A DNA stretch of 53,435 nucleotides, from the NCBI GenBank assembly GCA_018697295.1, contig JABHTJ010000008.1, forward strand, positions 1-53,435, given 5' to 3'. Position 1 is the stretch's first letter. Each line of letters starts with the position of its first letter. Positions 17,420-28,810 of this stretch are shown piece after piece. The stretch is from an archaeon. GTDB taxonomy: Archaea; Nanobdellota; Nanobdellia; Pacearchaeales; GW2011-AR1. The translations under genes and the position numbers were made by a program. The notes below the pieces were generated by a model that saw nothing but the letters and a program-made list of their open reading frames with translations, did not search any database and was not told where the DNA came from.

Positions 17420-18510
17420 TCTACGACCATAAATCTTAGAAGTCCGCCCGCTCCTCCGAGATTATCAAACTGGACTCCTTGTGAAGTCTCATCAGTTACT
17501 AAAAATATTTGAGTCGAAGTTTGACCAGCTAATTTTTCTAGTTTTTTTATTTGTTCCCGAGAAAGTGTTCTTGAAATAATTAATTTTTCTACCGCACCTT
17601 TATTGAGCCTGTCTTCTACTTCTAAGAGCCCGTAAGAAACCTTGTCTGGTTCTTTTGCTAATTTTTCAAAGAATTCATCTAGGATAACTTTTTGTTTAGT
17701 GATTTCTTGTTCTGCGAGCAAATCTTGAGAACGCTCTACTAATTCTTGGAGCCCGTGCATTTCTGTTCCTCCTAAATCTCGAACTCCGATAACTTTATCT
17801 TTTAATGCAGTGACGAGACCTGCTTGGACTAAGAAATCTTCTTTTGTAGGGATTGGCCCTCCGATTAAAATTCCTTTTAGTTTTTTATTATCCCAGAAAT
17901 GTTTTTTCATATGTTCTGCAACTCGCTTGAAAAATTCTTTCGCCATCGTTTCCCTAATTCGTGCAAATCTTTGTGCTGATTGGCCCCCAGCTTTTGTTTT
18001 TCCAGGAACTCCCGAAGTTAAATGTTGTAAAACTTTAATATGTTTTCCGTCAAGAACTCCGATTGTTGCTTCGCTTCTTTCAATAATCATTAGACCGTAT
18101 ACTTCATCAGTTTCTAGCATTTCTTGTAATGGATCTAACACAAATGCTTGATCACAACGATAAATTTTTACTCGTAATTTTTTTGGAGGTTCAATTACCC
18201 ACACTTCTGACTTTTCAGTTCCATCTTCTAGTGTTACTGTTCCCGAAAATAAAGCAAGACCGTTTTCAGGTGTTTTTCCAATTTCTTTTAATTTTCTTGC
18301 TGCTCTATCGAGTGCTGTGATTACACTTTTTCTTGTTCCCGTTGACTTAATGTTTGTTGCCGTTCCTTTTTCATTTTCTAATTGTTTGGTCGTTTGTGTT
18401 AGAGTTGCACCTGAAGGAACATAAACAGTAATTAGTTCAGTGTGGCGACCACGATAACCTGCTAGTTCTTCTAAAATCGCTTCTAGTTCAAATTTTTGTG
18501 TTTCTTCCAT
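17416..18510 (-). CDS. prf1: peptide chain release factor aRF1
   Basis: NIKS motif, YRCDQAF (YxCxxxF) motif, GGQSAQRFARIRE. Confidence 0.96.
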   Translation of the reverse strand: MEETQKFELEAILEELAGYRGRHTELITVYVPSGATLTQTTKQLENEKGTATNIKSTGTRKSVITALDRAARKLKEIGKTPENGLALFSGTVTLEDGTEKSEVWVIEPPKKLRVKIYRCDQAFVLDPLQEMLETDEVYGLMIIERSEATIGVLDGKHIKVLQHLTSGVPGKTKAGGQSAQRFARIRETMAKEFFKRVAEHMKKHFWDNKKLKGILIGGPIPTKEDFLVQAGLVTALKDKVIGVRDLGGTEMHGLQELVERSQDLLAEQEITKQKVILDEFFEKLAKEPDKVSYGLLEVEDRLNKGAVEKLIISRTLSREQIKKLEKLAGQTSTQIFLVTDETSQGVQFDNLGGAGGLLRFMVVD

Positions 18511-18548
18511 TGGTTAAATATTGTGAAAAATGTTTATAGAGTTTTGTA

Positions 18549-20927
18549 TCAGATATTATGGCATACGCGTAAATCTTTTTCAAATGAAGATAATTCTTTT
18601 GGAATTTTGATTCCTTTTAGAGGATTTCTTAGAGAAATTCCTTGTTCTTTTTTTGTTTTCCAGATTTGAGAATTGAAATTGAGAAGTTTTTCCACAAGGT
18701 TTAAATCTAGTTCTCCGACATTTGCTTTTGGCCATTCTCCATTTAGCAAGTCGATCCCTTTTTCATTTGCGATTAGAGTTGTAATCTGGGGGATTATTGG
18801 ATATAGTAAAATGAGTAATCTTTCGAGTAAAAAATGGAGAGCATACCTTGCAGAATCTGATTCCTCATTTGAGAATTTATTTTCTTCATTATATGCACGA
18901 TTTTTTACTAACTCCACATAATTCGAAGCGAATATGTCCCATAAAAATTTTCTTAAATCTTGTGCAGGATGATTGAAGTCATATTTTTCGTAAGTCGAAT
19001 CTGTTTTTGAAGTTAAATCTTCGAGGTAATTAATAAATAATTTGTCTAGGGAAGTTAATTTTGGTTTCTTTTTTGGTTTTTCAAACATCATTACAAATTT
19101 TGAAACATTGAGCAATTTATTGAGAGACTTTCTTTCTGCTTTTATTTTTTCTTTTGAACAAGTAAAATCTCCTTTTGATAAATCTCCTTCGGTTGCGGCC
19201 CAAAACCTTAGACTTTCTGCACCATCTTCTTTTAGGATTAGTTGTGGATCAATTACATTTCCTAAAGATTTTGACATTTTTCTTCCGTTTCCGTCGAGAA
19301 TATGTTGGTGAATCCACGTATCGTTAAAACATTCCTTGCCAGTTTCTAAATATCCTCGAAGAATAGTATAGTATAACCAAGTTCTTACAATTTCTTTTCC
19401 TTGAGGTCTTAGGCTTGCAGGATATGCTTTTTTGAAAAATCCATCGTCTTTATGATATTGCAACATATTTAATTCGGAAATTGATGAATCAAACCAAGTA
19501 TCTAGAACTCTTGTTTCTCCAACCCATTTTGCATCTTTGAAATCTTTTACCAATCCGATTACTTTTTTTGTTTTTGCGTCTAAAACTTCTGAATCGTTTT
19601 CTGGAGCTGTTTTCCATGGCTCAACATAAATCCCATTTTTTCCAAGAGCAATTTTATCTTCCGAATACCAAAGAGGAACTGGAGTTGCATAATATCTTCT
19701 TCTGGAGATTGGCCAATCAATTGAAACTGATTCGATCCAGTTATCTAGAATTTTTTTGGAATTTTTTGGATAGAAATTTATTTTCTTAGCTATTTTTTTA
19801 ATATCTTTTTTTACTTCTAATTGTTTTAAATAAAATTCTGGCATTTCGATGAATTCGATTTCTGCTTTTGATCTTTCTGAAATTGGAGTTCTGTGACTTA
19901 TCTTTTCTTGGTTTACTAGCAGATTTTTTTTCTTTAGGAGTTCAATCATTTTTTCTCTTGCCTCTTTTACCTTTAGACCTTCTAATGCTCCGGCTTTTTC
20001 ATTCATTTTTCCATCTTGGTTGATTGCAATTCTCGGCTTTAGATTCATTTCCCTGAAAAATTGGATGTCGGAAACATCTCCGGCCGAACACATCATTACT
20101 AAACCAGTTCCCTTATCGATTTGTGCCGTTGGATGAGCAGTTATCGGAATTTCTTCGTTAAAGATTGGTGAGATGGCCGTTTTTCCTTCAAGTTTCTTAT
20201 ATCTTTTATCCTCAGGATTATAAATTACCATTCCGCACGTCGCAATTAATTCCGGCCTTGTTGTTCCAATGACAACTTTTTCTCCAGTTTCCTTTATTGT
20301 CCATTCAACATCGTTAAAAGTTGAGTCGAGTTCGATATAATCAATTTCAGAATCTGCGATTGTTGTCCTTAGTTTTGGATCCCAATTATTAATTCTTGAA
20401 TCTTCGTAGATTAATCCTTTTTTGAAAAGGTCTATGAAAGTCCATTGTGTGATTTTTCTATATTCTGGAGAATCTGTGTGGTAGATATCTCCGATATTTT
20501 GTCCTTGATTATATGAACTAAATGAAATTCCTAATTTTGCAAATGAATCTATTGACTCAACTGAAGCTTCTCCCAATAGTTTTTCACAGTATTCGATGAA
20601 TTTTTCTCTTCCCACCTTGAATGGCGAGACTTTGAATTTTTTTTCTGCTGCCATTTCTATTGGGAGCCCATTTCTATCAAGACCTAGTGGAAACAAAACT
20701 TCTTCTCCCTTCATTCTCCGGTATCTTGCGAAAAAATCCATGAAACAATACGTTACGGCGTGGCCCATGTGAATTGGAGAGTTGACGTAAGGTGGTGGTG
20801 TGTCAATTGAATAGATTTTTTTCTTTGTTTTTGGATTAAATTTGAATTGATCTGAAGATTTCCAATTAGAAGTTATTTCTTCTTCTAATTCAACGTTCCA
20901 GTTTTTTATTTCGCTTAATTTCTTCAT
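18549..20927 (-). CDS. valS: valine--tRNA ligase (Val/Ile class I family)
   Basis: DTPPPYVNSPIHMGHA, LDRNGLPIE, KMSKSLGNVIDP. Confidence 0.8.
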   Translation of the reverse strand: MKKLSEIKNWNVELEEEITSNWKSSDQFKFNPKTKKKIYSIDTPPPYVNSPIHMGHAVTYCFMDFFARYRRMKGEEVLFPLGLDRNGLPIEMAAEKKFKVSPFKVGREKFIEYCEKLLGEASVESIDSFAKLGISFSSYNQGQNIGDIYHTDSPEYRKITQWTFIDLFKKGLIYEDSRINNWDPKLRTTIADSEIDYIELDSTFNDVEWTIKETGEKVVIGTTRPELIATCGMVIYNPEDKRYKKLEGKTAISPIFNEEIPITAHPTAQIDKGTGLVMMCSAGDVSDIQFFREMNLKPRIAINQDGKMNEKAGALEGLKVKEAREKMIELLKKKNLLVNQEKISHRTPISERSKAEIEFIEMPEFYLKQLEVKKDIKKIAKKINFYPKNSKKILDNWIESVSIDWPISRRRYYATPVPLWYSEDKIALGKNGIYVEPWKTAPENDSEVLDAKTKKVIGLVKDFKDAKWVGETRVLDTWFDSSISELNMLQYHKDDGFFKKAYPASLRPQGKEIVRTWLYYTILRGYLETGKECFNDTWIHQHILDGNGRKMSKSLGNVIDPQLILKEDGAESLRFWAATEGDLSKGDFTCSKEKIKAERKSLNKLLNVSKFVMMFEKPKKKPKLTSLDKLFINYLEDLTSKTDSTYEKYDFNHPAQDLRKFLWDIFASNYVELVKNRAYNEENKFSNEESDSARYALHFLLERLLILLYPIIPQITTLIANEKGIDLLNGEWPKANVGELDLNLVEKLLNFNSQIWKTKKEQGISLRNPLKGIKIPKELSSFEKDLRVCHNI

Positions 20928-21001
20928 GATGTCTTGAGTCTTGAGAGATTTAAAAAAGTGTTGATTGAAGAATTGATAAGGAATATAAATGCAGTTTTTT
21001 A

Positions 21002-21604
21002 TTGAAGATTATGGAAAAGAAACTAAAGATCTTGGCAGCTGCTGATTTGCATGGTAATTTGGAGCTCTCAAAGAGATTAGCAAATAGGGCGCTTGAAGAA
21101 CAAGTTGATTTGGTGATTATTGCAGGAGATATTAATGATTATCATGATACTACTGAGAATATTTTTGATCCATTTAGGGAAGCTGGAAAGAAAGTTGTTT
21201 TTATTCCAGGCAATGCAGATTCATTAGAGGAGCATTTGTTACTTGGACAAAAAGCAAAAAGCATTCATGATTATTATGTTTCTTATGGGGGGATTGGAAT
21301 TACTGGGATTGGAAATAGTGATTGGAAATTGTCTTTTGATGAATATGATTTTGGAATTATTGAGAGAAATTTTAAGAAAATGAAACATGAAAAGAAAATC
21401 TTAGTTTCTCACTTGCATGCGAAGGATTTGATTTTTGAGCGACTTGGATTTTACGGTGACGAAATTTTGAGAAATGCGGTTGAACAGTTTCAGCCAGATA
21501 TTTTAATTTCTGCACATATTCATGAGATTGAAGGTCTTGAAGACACTATTGGCAAGACAAGAGTTGTTCAGGTCGGAAGAAGTGGGACGATTTTAGAGAT
21601 TTGA
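21002..21604 (+). CDS. calcineurin-like metallophosphoesterase
   Basis: AAADLHGNLE, IIAGDIND, PGNAD, VSHLHAKD, SAHIHE. Confidence 0.88.
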   Translation: MKIMEKKLKILAAADLHGNLELSKRLANRALEEQVDLVIIAGDINDYHDTTENIFDPFREAGKKVVFIPGNADSLEEHLLLGQKAKSIHDYYVSYGGIGITGIGNSDWKLSFDEYDFGIIERNFKKMKHEKKILVSHLHAKDLIFERLGFYGDEILRNAVEQFQPDILISAHIHEIEGLEDTIGKTRVVQVGRSGTILEI

Positions 21605-21681
21605 TTTTAGGGAATAGTCCTGAAAAAGAGAATAATTTAAATAAATTCGATTGTTATAATTATTAGTTAAATTGGTGAAAT

Positions 21682-24061
21682 ATGGGAGAGAAATTACGTA
21701 AAAAAATTGCTGGTCCTAACTTAGGAAAGTTAGCTGAAGAAAAAAGAAAACTTAAGGATGTTGAATTTAATCTTAATGCTGCCCAAAAAATAGCTCATGT
21801 CGGAAGTTGGTCTTTAGATATTGAGAAGAATATTCTTGAATGGTCTGACGAGTGTTATAGAATATTTGGTTTGAAAAAAGGCACACCACTTAGTTATGAA
21901 AAATTCTTGAAAAAAGTCTATCCCGAAGATAGGGGGATTGTTGGAGAAGCTTGGAAAGCTGCACTCAAGGGCAAACGATACGATATCGAACATCGAATCA
22001 ACACTAAACCAATTAAATTGGTTAGAGAAAGAGCAAAACTAACTTTTAATAAAAAGGGAGAACCAATTCGAGGAATTGGAACCGTCCAAGATATTACTGG
22101 GGGAAAAGCGGCAGAAGAATTAACAGAGAGATATAAATTTGTTATCGAACAATCCGCACACCAAATTGCTTTTGCGGATTTTAATGGAAAAATAATTTAT
22201 GTAAATAATTCTTGGGCCGTAGGACATGGATATAAAAAAGAAGAACTTATCGGAAAGCCAATTTCAATATTTCATCCCAAAGAAGAACTAAAAAAAGTTA
22301 AAAATTTTAATAAAACTTTGATTAAAACCGGGTCTTGCAGTGGAGAAATTATACATAAAAGAAAAAATGGCACAACCTATCCTTCGCTCATGAATAATTT
22401 TGTTCTAAAGGTGCGAGGTAAACCGGCATATATGATTGGCATTGCAATAGACATTACCGAAAAAAAGAAAGATGAGGAGAGATTGGCAAATGAGAAAAAT
22501 CTTCTAGATTCAAGTATGGAAAGTTTGCCAGGTATTTTTTATATGTTTGATGACAAAGGTAAATTTTTCAAATGGAATAAGAACTGGGAAAAAGCTAGCG
22601 AATATTCAAGTAAGGAGATGGGAAAGGCCCATCCATTAGACTTTTTTAGGGGCGAGGATAAAACACACATAGCTTCGAGAATTAAAGAAGTTTTTGTTAA
22701 AGGAGAGTCCAATGCAGAGGCAGAATTTGTTTCTAAGAGCGGCAAGAGAAGAAACTATTATTTTACTGGAAAATTAATGAAATTAAATAATAAAACTTAT
22801 CTTGTTGGGATGGGGATTGACATAACTGAAAAAAAGAAAGCTGAAAGTGAAATTAAAAGGTTGAATGACGAACTTAAGAAAGATGCAGAAGTTAGTGAGG
22901 CAAAATATAAGGATATTTATGAATCTTCTGCAGATGCTATAATGGTTTTGGAACCTCCTACGTGGAAATTTACTTCTGGAAATCCTTCTGCAATTAAAAT
23001 GTTTGGGGCTAAAGATGAAAAGGAATTTACTTCTAATCCTCCATGGAAATATTCTCCAAAATTTCAGCCAGATGAAAAAACGTCAGAAGAAAAAGCAAAG
23101 GAAATGATAATGGTAGCTATGAAAGATGGGAAAAACTTTTTTGAATGGACTCATAAGCGACTTCATGATGGAGACTTTTCTGCCACCGTTCTTTTGACTC
23201 GGATGCGAATCGAAGGCAAAGATGTTTTGCAAGCTACAGTGAGAGATATCACTAAAAAAAAAAGAGGATGAAATGAAATTGCAAAAATCTTATTTGGAAC
23301 TTCAGGAATTAGAAAAACTAAAAAGTAAATTTTTGACCATCACCTCTCATGAATTGAAAACTCCCCTAACTCCCTCCAAAATACAAACACAGATGCTTTT
23401 GAATGGGGATTTAGGAGAATTGAATGAAAAACAAAAGAAGAGTTTTGAAATAATTTTGAGAAATATAAATCGTCTTGATGAATTAATTGGAGATATCTTG
23501 GAAATTTCTCAATTAGAGGCCGAGGGATTCAAATTAAAAATTGAAAAAGTTCAATTGAAAAATGTTATTGGATTGGTTGTAAAAAATATGCTTCCCGTTG
23601 CAGAAGATAAAAAACTTGTTCTTTCATATGAATTTTCTCAAACCCCATTAATAGAAATTGATAAAAAAAGAATTATGGAAGTAGTCACTAATCTCATTGA
23701 TAATGCGATTAAATTTACTACTAGGGGGAAAATCGTTGTTCGCACTCAAATAAAAGGAAAGGAAATTTTAGCAAGTGTGAGCGATACTGGTCCTGGAATT
23801 GCTCCAGAGCATCTTGGAAAATTATTTATTCCATTTTCTCAATTGGAGGAAACATTTACTAGAGAACATGGAGGTAGTGGTCTTGGTTTGGCTATCTGCA
23901 AGGGAATTGTAGAGCAGCACGGAGGCAAAATTTGGATAGAATCTGCATTAGGGAAAGGGGCAACATTTTATTTTACTTTGCCGATGTCTCAAAAAAGTAA
24001 GAAACTAAAAGATGTGAAAAAGAAAGTTGTAATTTCTAAGGAAATAAAAAAACTTAAATAG
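21682..24061 (+). pseudogene. multi-PAS sensor histidine kinase split into 21682..23271 and 23273..24061 by a frameshift
   Basis: PAS blocks ending in DITEKKK; removing one A from the A10 run at 23254-23263 gives ...VRDITKKKEDEMKLQKSYLELQELEKLKSKFLTITSHELKTPL; HATPase motifs NLIDNAIKFT, DTGPGI, GSGLGLAI. Confidence 0.88.
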
Positions 24062-24089
24062 ATGATTGACATGCTAATATCCTAAAGAG

Positions 24090-24470
24090 ATGGTTGTAAA
24101 AAAAATTCTACTTGTAGATGATGAACTTGACATTCGTGAATCTGTAAAAATGTTACTTGAAACTATGAATTATGAAGTCGAGATTACTGATGACGGGAAT
24201 AATGCAATTACTATGTTGAAAAATGGAACGTTTGATTTGGTTTTACTTGACATACTTATGCCAAAGATATCTGGAATAAAGACTTTGGAAAAAATTCGAG
24301 CTGATTCAAAAATAAAAAATCAAAAGGTTGTTTTTTTGACCGTTGTTAGCCCAACTAAAAATGGGGAAGGGATTATTGAAAAACTAGGTCCCTTAGATTA
24401 CATTGAAAAACCAATAGATAACAATTCCTTTAAAGAGAAAATTGAAAAAATACTTGGTTCTGGAGAATAA
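24090..24470 (+). CDS. response regulator receiver protein
   Basis: LLVDDELDIRESV, VLLDILMPKISG, YIEKP. Confidence 0.9.
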   Translation: MVVKKILLVDDELDIRESVKMLLETMNYEVEITDDGNNAITMLKNGTFDLVLLDILMPKISGIKTLEKIRADSKIKNQKVVFLTVVSPTKNGEGIIEKLGPLDYIEKPIDNNSFKEKIEKILGSGE

Positions 24471-24471
24471 A

Positions 24472-24816
24472 ATGGCGACTATAATGCTCATGCATAAAAA
24501 TCCTGATACGAGATGCTCGATTAAAACTCTTCTTGAAAAAAATGGGTATGATGTTACGGAGGTTGAATCTTTTGAAGATTTCTTAGAAAAAATTGAACAA
24601 CAACAATTTGATTTGGCTTTAGTTGATGGACTTATGCCACGGATGAAAATTTTAGAAACCCTTAAAGAGAAAAATATCAAATCAGTATTTTTTATTTCAG
24701 AGGATGTTGATGAAGATGAATTGAAGTTATATGAAAATGTTATTGGATTTATTGAAGAACCTCAGGAGATAAACGAGTTTTTGGAAAAGATTAAGGGTAT
24801 GTTGGATAAGAAATGA
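24472..24816 (+). CDS. degenerate receiver domain protein
   Basis: MATIMLMHKNPDTRCSIKTLLEKNGYDV...LVDGLMPR...FIEEP; start trimmed from 24442. Confidence 0.78.
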   Translation: MATIMLMHKNPDTRCSIKTLLEKNGYDVTEVESFEDFLEKIEQQQFDLALVDGLMPRMKILETLKEKNIKSVFFISEDVDEDELKLYENVIGFIEEPQEINEFLEKIKGMLDKK

Positions 24817-24896
24817 GACAAAGATTTCTTCAAATAAATTTTAATTTAGTTACCTTAGAGGGTAAATATTATAAGTATCGAGTATTCTAATTTGTC

Positions 24897-27173
24897 ATGA
24901 ACGAAAAGAACACAACCTTAATTATTACAGAAAAACCTGCTGCTGCTGCTAAAATAGCTGCTGCGCTCAGTGATGCAACTGATGAAAAGATTACAAACAA
25001 AGATAAGGTTTCTTATTACGAATTTTACAAGGGAAGTCGGCGTTATATTGTTGGTTGTGCTGTCGGACATTTGTTCGGAATTCAACAAAAAGCTAAACGT
25101 GGACCATTTCCAAATTTTGAGGTTTCATGGCAACCTGCGCATCAGAAAAAGAATGGTTCATTTACTAAAAAATATTTGGCTGTTTTGAAAAAGTTGGCAA
25201 AAGAAGCTGATGAATTTATTGTCGCGACAGACTATGATGTTGAAGGAGAAGTTATTGGACTTAATGTTGTTCGATTTGTTTGTAAGAAAAAAGATGCTAA
25301 ACGAATGAAGTTTTCTTTGCTAACAAAAGAAGCTCTGGATGAATCGTTTGAGAATTTGCAGCCGAATATTAATTGGGGGGCTGCAACTGCGGGAGAGACT
25401 CGACATTTTATTGATTGGTTTTATGGAATTAATTTATCTCGAGGACTTATGAAAGCACTTTCTTCTACAGGAGCATTTAGAATTTTATCTATTGGACGAG
25501 TTCAAGGACCTGCACTTAAAATTTTGGTGGATAGAGAAAAGGAAATTAACGCGTTTAAGCCAGAACCTTATTGGAATATTTTTTTGCTTGTCAAAGATAT
25601 CAAGGGTCAAAAATTGGAAGTTAAGCATCCTAAAGATATTTTTAAGGAAGGGGAACTTTTGAAGTTTAAACATCTACAAGGAAAAACTGGAACTGCAAAA
25701 ACGACATTATCTGAGAAACGAGTTGCCGCTCCAGTTCCATTTGATTTGACTACACTACAAACTGAAGCGTATAAAAATTTTGGTTCGACTCCGATGCAAA
25801 CTTTGAAAGCTGCCCAGAGTCTTTATTTGAAAGGTGCTATTTCTTATCCACGAACATCTAGCCAGGAATATCCAGAAAGTATTGGTTGTCCAGCTATTTT
25901 GAAGAAATTAAAAAAATATACGACGCTTGTCAAATATGCAGTTAATAAAACTCCGACTAAAGGAAAGAAAACTGATCCCGCACATCCAGCGATTTATCCT
26001 ACTGGTGATGCGAAGAAAGTTCCAGAGAGTGAAAAGCGAGTTTATGATTTGATTGTAAAGCGATTTATTAGTTGTTTTTGTGAGGAAGCTATTTTGGAGT
26101 CAAAAAATGTTAAAGTTGTTGTTAATGGTTTAAACTTTACTGCTAATGGAACGAAAATTCAAAAGAAAGGTTGGATGAATGTTTATCCGCACGGAACAAA
26201 AGAAGGTGATGTTGTAACAATGAATGGAAATGTAGATGTACTTGAAATTAGAACTGAGGAAAAAGAAACTAAACCTCCAAGACGTTATTCTGCAGCATCA
26301 CTTGTTAAGGAACTTGAGAAACGCGGGCTTGGAACCAAAGCTACACGGGCAGGAATTGTTGAAACACTTTATTCTCGAGGGTATGCACGTGAGAAAAGTA
26401 TTGAAGTTACTGAACTTGGAATGCGAATGGAAGAAACCTTAGAAAAATATTCCCCGGTGATTTTGGACGAAGCGATGACGAAAGATATGACTGAAGAACT
26501 TGAAAAAATTGAAGTTGCTAAAAGTAAGTATGCTGAGATGGAAAAGAAAATTTTGGATAAGGCGAAGAAAGAAGTTACTAAGATTGCAGAGAGTATGACG
26601 AAGAATTTAGAAGGAATGGGAAAAAGTTTGGCAGATGCGAATGCAGTTGTTTGGGAACAAGAAAAAGAAATGAACACAATGACGGAATGTCCTGTTTGTC
26701 ACGAAGGTAAACTTCGTGTGATGTATGGAAAACGATTCTCTAGGTATTTTGTAAGTTGTGATGACTATCCTGCGTGTAAAACGATTTATAGCTTGCCACC
26801 AAAAGGGGTTGCTAGACCTGCACGATTTACGAAGAATTCTGCAGAAAAGTTTAATGAGGGCCTTACTGAGAATTCTGAAATTTCGGATAAAGAAGAAGGA
26901 GATGTTGAGCCATGTCCAGAATGTTCATGGCCGCAAGTTGCACTTTATCAGCGAGGAAAAGCTCCGTGGAAACTATGCTTTAATCCAGACTGTGTGACGA
27001 ATGAAGAAGCGCAAAAAAAGAAAGCAGAATTTAAAGCCAAACTAGCAAGTGGAGAAATAGAAATCGATAAAGAAGGAAAAATAATCGATCACGGAAAAGA
27101 AGAGAAGGCGAAAAAGAAAGTGAAGAAGCGGAAGAAGGCAGTGAAAAAGCGGAAGAAAGTTGTTAAGAAGTGA
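24897..27173 (+). CDS. topA: DNA topoisomerase I (type IA), zinc-finger and lysine-rich C-terminal tail
   Basis: ITEKPAAAAKIAAAL, TDYDVEGEVIG, ISYPRTSSQEYP, CPVCHEGKL, tail KKVKKRKKAVKKRKKVVKK. Confidence 0.94.
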   Translation: MNEKNTTLIITEKPAAAAKIAAALSDATDEKITNKDKVSYYEFYKGSRRYIVGCAVGHLFGIQQKAKRGPFPNFEVSWQPAHQKKNGSFTKKYLAVLKKLAKEADEFIVATDYDVEGEVIGLNVVRFVCKKKDAKRMKFSLLTKEALDESFENLQPNINWGAATAGETRHFIDWFYGINLSRGLMKALSSTGAFRILSIGRVQGPALKILVDREKEINAFKPEPYWNIFLLVKDIKGQKLEVKHPKDIFKEGELLKFKHLQGKTGTAKTTLSEKRVAAPVPFDLTTLQTEAYKNFGSTPMQTLKAAQSLYLKGAISYPRTSSQEYPESIGCPAILKKLKKYTTLVKYAVNKTPTKGKKTDPAHPAIYPTGDAKKVPESEKRVYDLIVKRFISCFCEEAILESKNVKVVVNGLNFTANGTKIQKKGWMNVYPHGTKEGDVVTMNGNVDVLEIRTEEKETKPPRRYSAASLVKELEKRGLGTKATRAGIVETLYSRGYAREKSIEVTELGMRMEETLEKYSPVILDEAMTKDMTEELEKIEVAKSKYAEMEKKILDKAKKEVTKIAESMTKNLEGMGKSLADANAVVWEQEKEMNTMTECPVCHEGKLRVMYGKRFSRYFVSCDDYPACKTIYSLPPKGVARPARFTKNSAEKFNEGLTENSEISDKEEGDVEPCPECSWPQVALYQRGKAPWKLCFNPDCVTNEEAQKKKAEFKAKLASGEIEIDKEGKIIDHGKEEKAKKKVKKRKKAVKKRKKVVKK

Positions 27174-27177
27174 TAAA

Positions 27178-28131
27178 ATGAAAATACAAGAAAAATCATT
27201 GGATGAGATAAAAAGAATTTTGCAAAAAGAAAAAGAATTTGCGGAAATTAATAGCTGGAAATTTAAGCACATACCACTTGGGGAGATGGAGCATACTTAT
27301 GAGATTTCTAAAGGCAAAAAAATATATTTTTTGAAAGAATTAAAACTTCATGAAGCACAAATGGAATATTTTTTGTGTCGACTTAAATTAAGCCACTTAC
27401 CTTTTTCTATATACCCCGGTCTCTTAAGGCAAAAAATTTTAGTTAGGAAATTTATCAAAGGAAGAATGCTAAGAAGTAAAAATATTGATTTGAACCTCAT
27501 TAAAGAATTTGCGATAATGAGAAATAGATTAAATGAAAAAAGATTTTTTAATGAGTATAATATTCTGAAGGTGAAAAATTTTAGTCAAAAAGACGATGGA
27601 TTTTGCGAAGAGGGGATAAGAAAAAGTTTTTCACAAGCTCAAAAAATTCTAAAAAAATTAAATAAATATAAATTACAAGAAATTGATGATTTTTTAGAAA
27701 TACTAAAAGAACTGGGCAAGAATAAAGGGGGAATTATAAATGATTATATTAGCATGCCGTTTGCAAAACAACATCAAGACTTTAGAGAAGACAATATTAT
27801 TACCGACGCAAAAGGTACCCAAAAATTGATTGATTAGGGATCTTCATACGGATATAATCCATTTCTTTACGATGTTGCACCATTCGTTGTCAATAATCCT
27901 AAGGCACTGAATCATTATATTAAGTACTCAAATAACTGCAATGGAATTTCCAAAGAGCAAATTCAAAAATGGCTTTACGCAGCGCTTGTTTCGAGATTTT
28001 TCGATGTGATAAAATATAGATTACATGCAGATGAAGGAAGAGTAAATACTCGAGAAGATTGTAAAAAATATTTGAAATATGAACTTAAAACATATAAGTG
28101 GTTAATTGAAAGGAAGGCTGGGAAGAAATGA
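27178..28131 (+). pseudogene. aminoglycoside phosphotransferase/kinase-like gene interrupted by in-frame TAG at 27835-27837
   Basis: HQDFREDNIITD...LID[TAG]GSSYGYNPFLYDVAPF... reads in frame to TGA at 28129-28131. Confidence 0.78.
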
Positions 28132-28147
28132 ATAGGGAAATGAAAAA

Positions 28148-28801
28148 ATGGTGAAAAAAACAAATATAGATTATTGGGAACGAATTGTTAAAAATCCTGG
28201 AAAGAATTACAAGGAATTATTTGAAAAAGAAAAACTATTTCTAAGAAAAATAATAAAATCAAATTCAAAAGTCTTAGATATTGGATGTGGAGATGGAAGA
28301 ATAATTTCTGAAATTAAGGATATTCCCAAAGAAATATTTGGAATTGATTTTGACAAAAAGGCTGTTGAAGATGCTCGAGAAAGATTTTCTGGAAATTCTA
28401 AAATAAAAATTATGCAAGGGAGTGCTTTCAAAATCGATTTTAAGAGTGAAACTTTTGATTATGTTCTTCTCATGATGACATTAGTTAATTTTTCAGAGAA
28501 TAAGTTAAAAACACTATCTGAAATGAGTCGCGTACTGAAAGAAAATGGGAGTATAATTTTAAGTGTTTATTCTGATTCCGCATTTAATGAACGAAAAAAA
28601 ATGTATGAAAAAATTGAAGTTCCGATTGAAAAAATTGAGGGGACAAAATTTATTTTTAGAAAAAATATTGGAGCTAATGAGTCAGAACAGTTTTCAATAG
28701 AAGAATTAACAAAGTTATGTAATCTGGCGAATTTGAATATAGAAGATTATGTTGAAACAAAAATTGGATTAATCTGTGAAGTTAAAAAAATTATTCAATG
28801 A
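28148..28801 (+). CDS. class I SAM-dependent methyltransferase
   Basis: KVLDIGCGDGRIISEI...FDYVLLMMTLVNF. Confidence 0.9.
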   Translation: MVKKTNIDYWERIVKNPGKNYKELFEKEKLFLRKIIKSNSKVLDIGCGDGRIISEIKDIPKEIFGIDFDKKAVEDARERFSGNSKIKIMQGSAFKIDFKSETFDYVLLMMTLVNFSENKLKTLSEMSRVLKENGSIILSVYSDSAFNERKKMYEKIEVPIEKIEGTKFIFRKNIGANESEQFSIEELTKLCNLANLNIEDYVETKIGLICEVKKIIQ

Positions 28802-28810
28802 AAATAATTT

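Noticed and set aside
27120-28131. topA 3'-end duplication near the end of the APH-like gene
   Set aside because: Only shared AAG/GAA-rich composition, no alignable block
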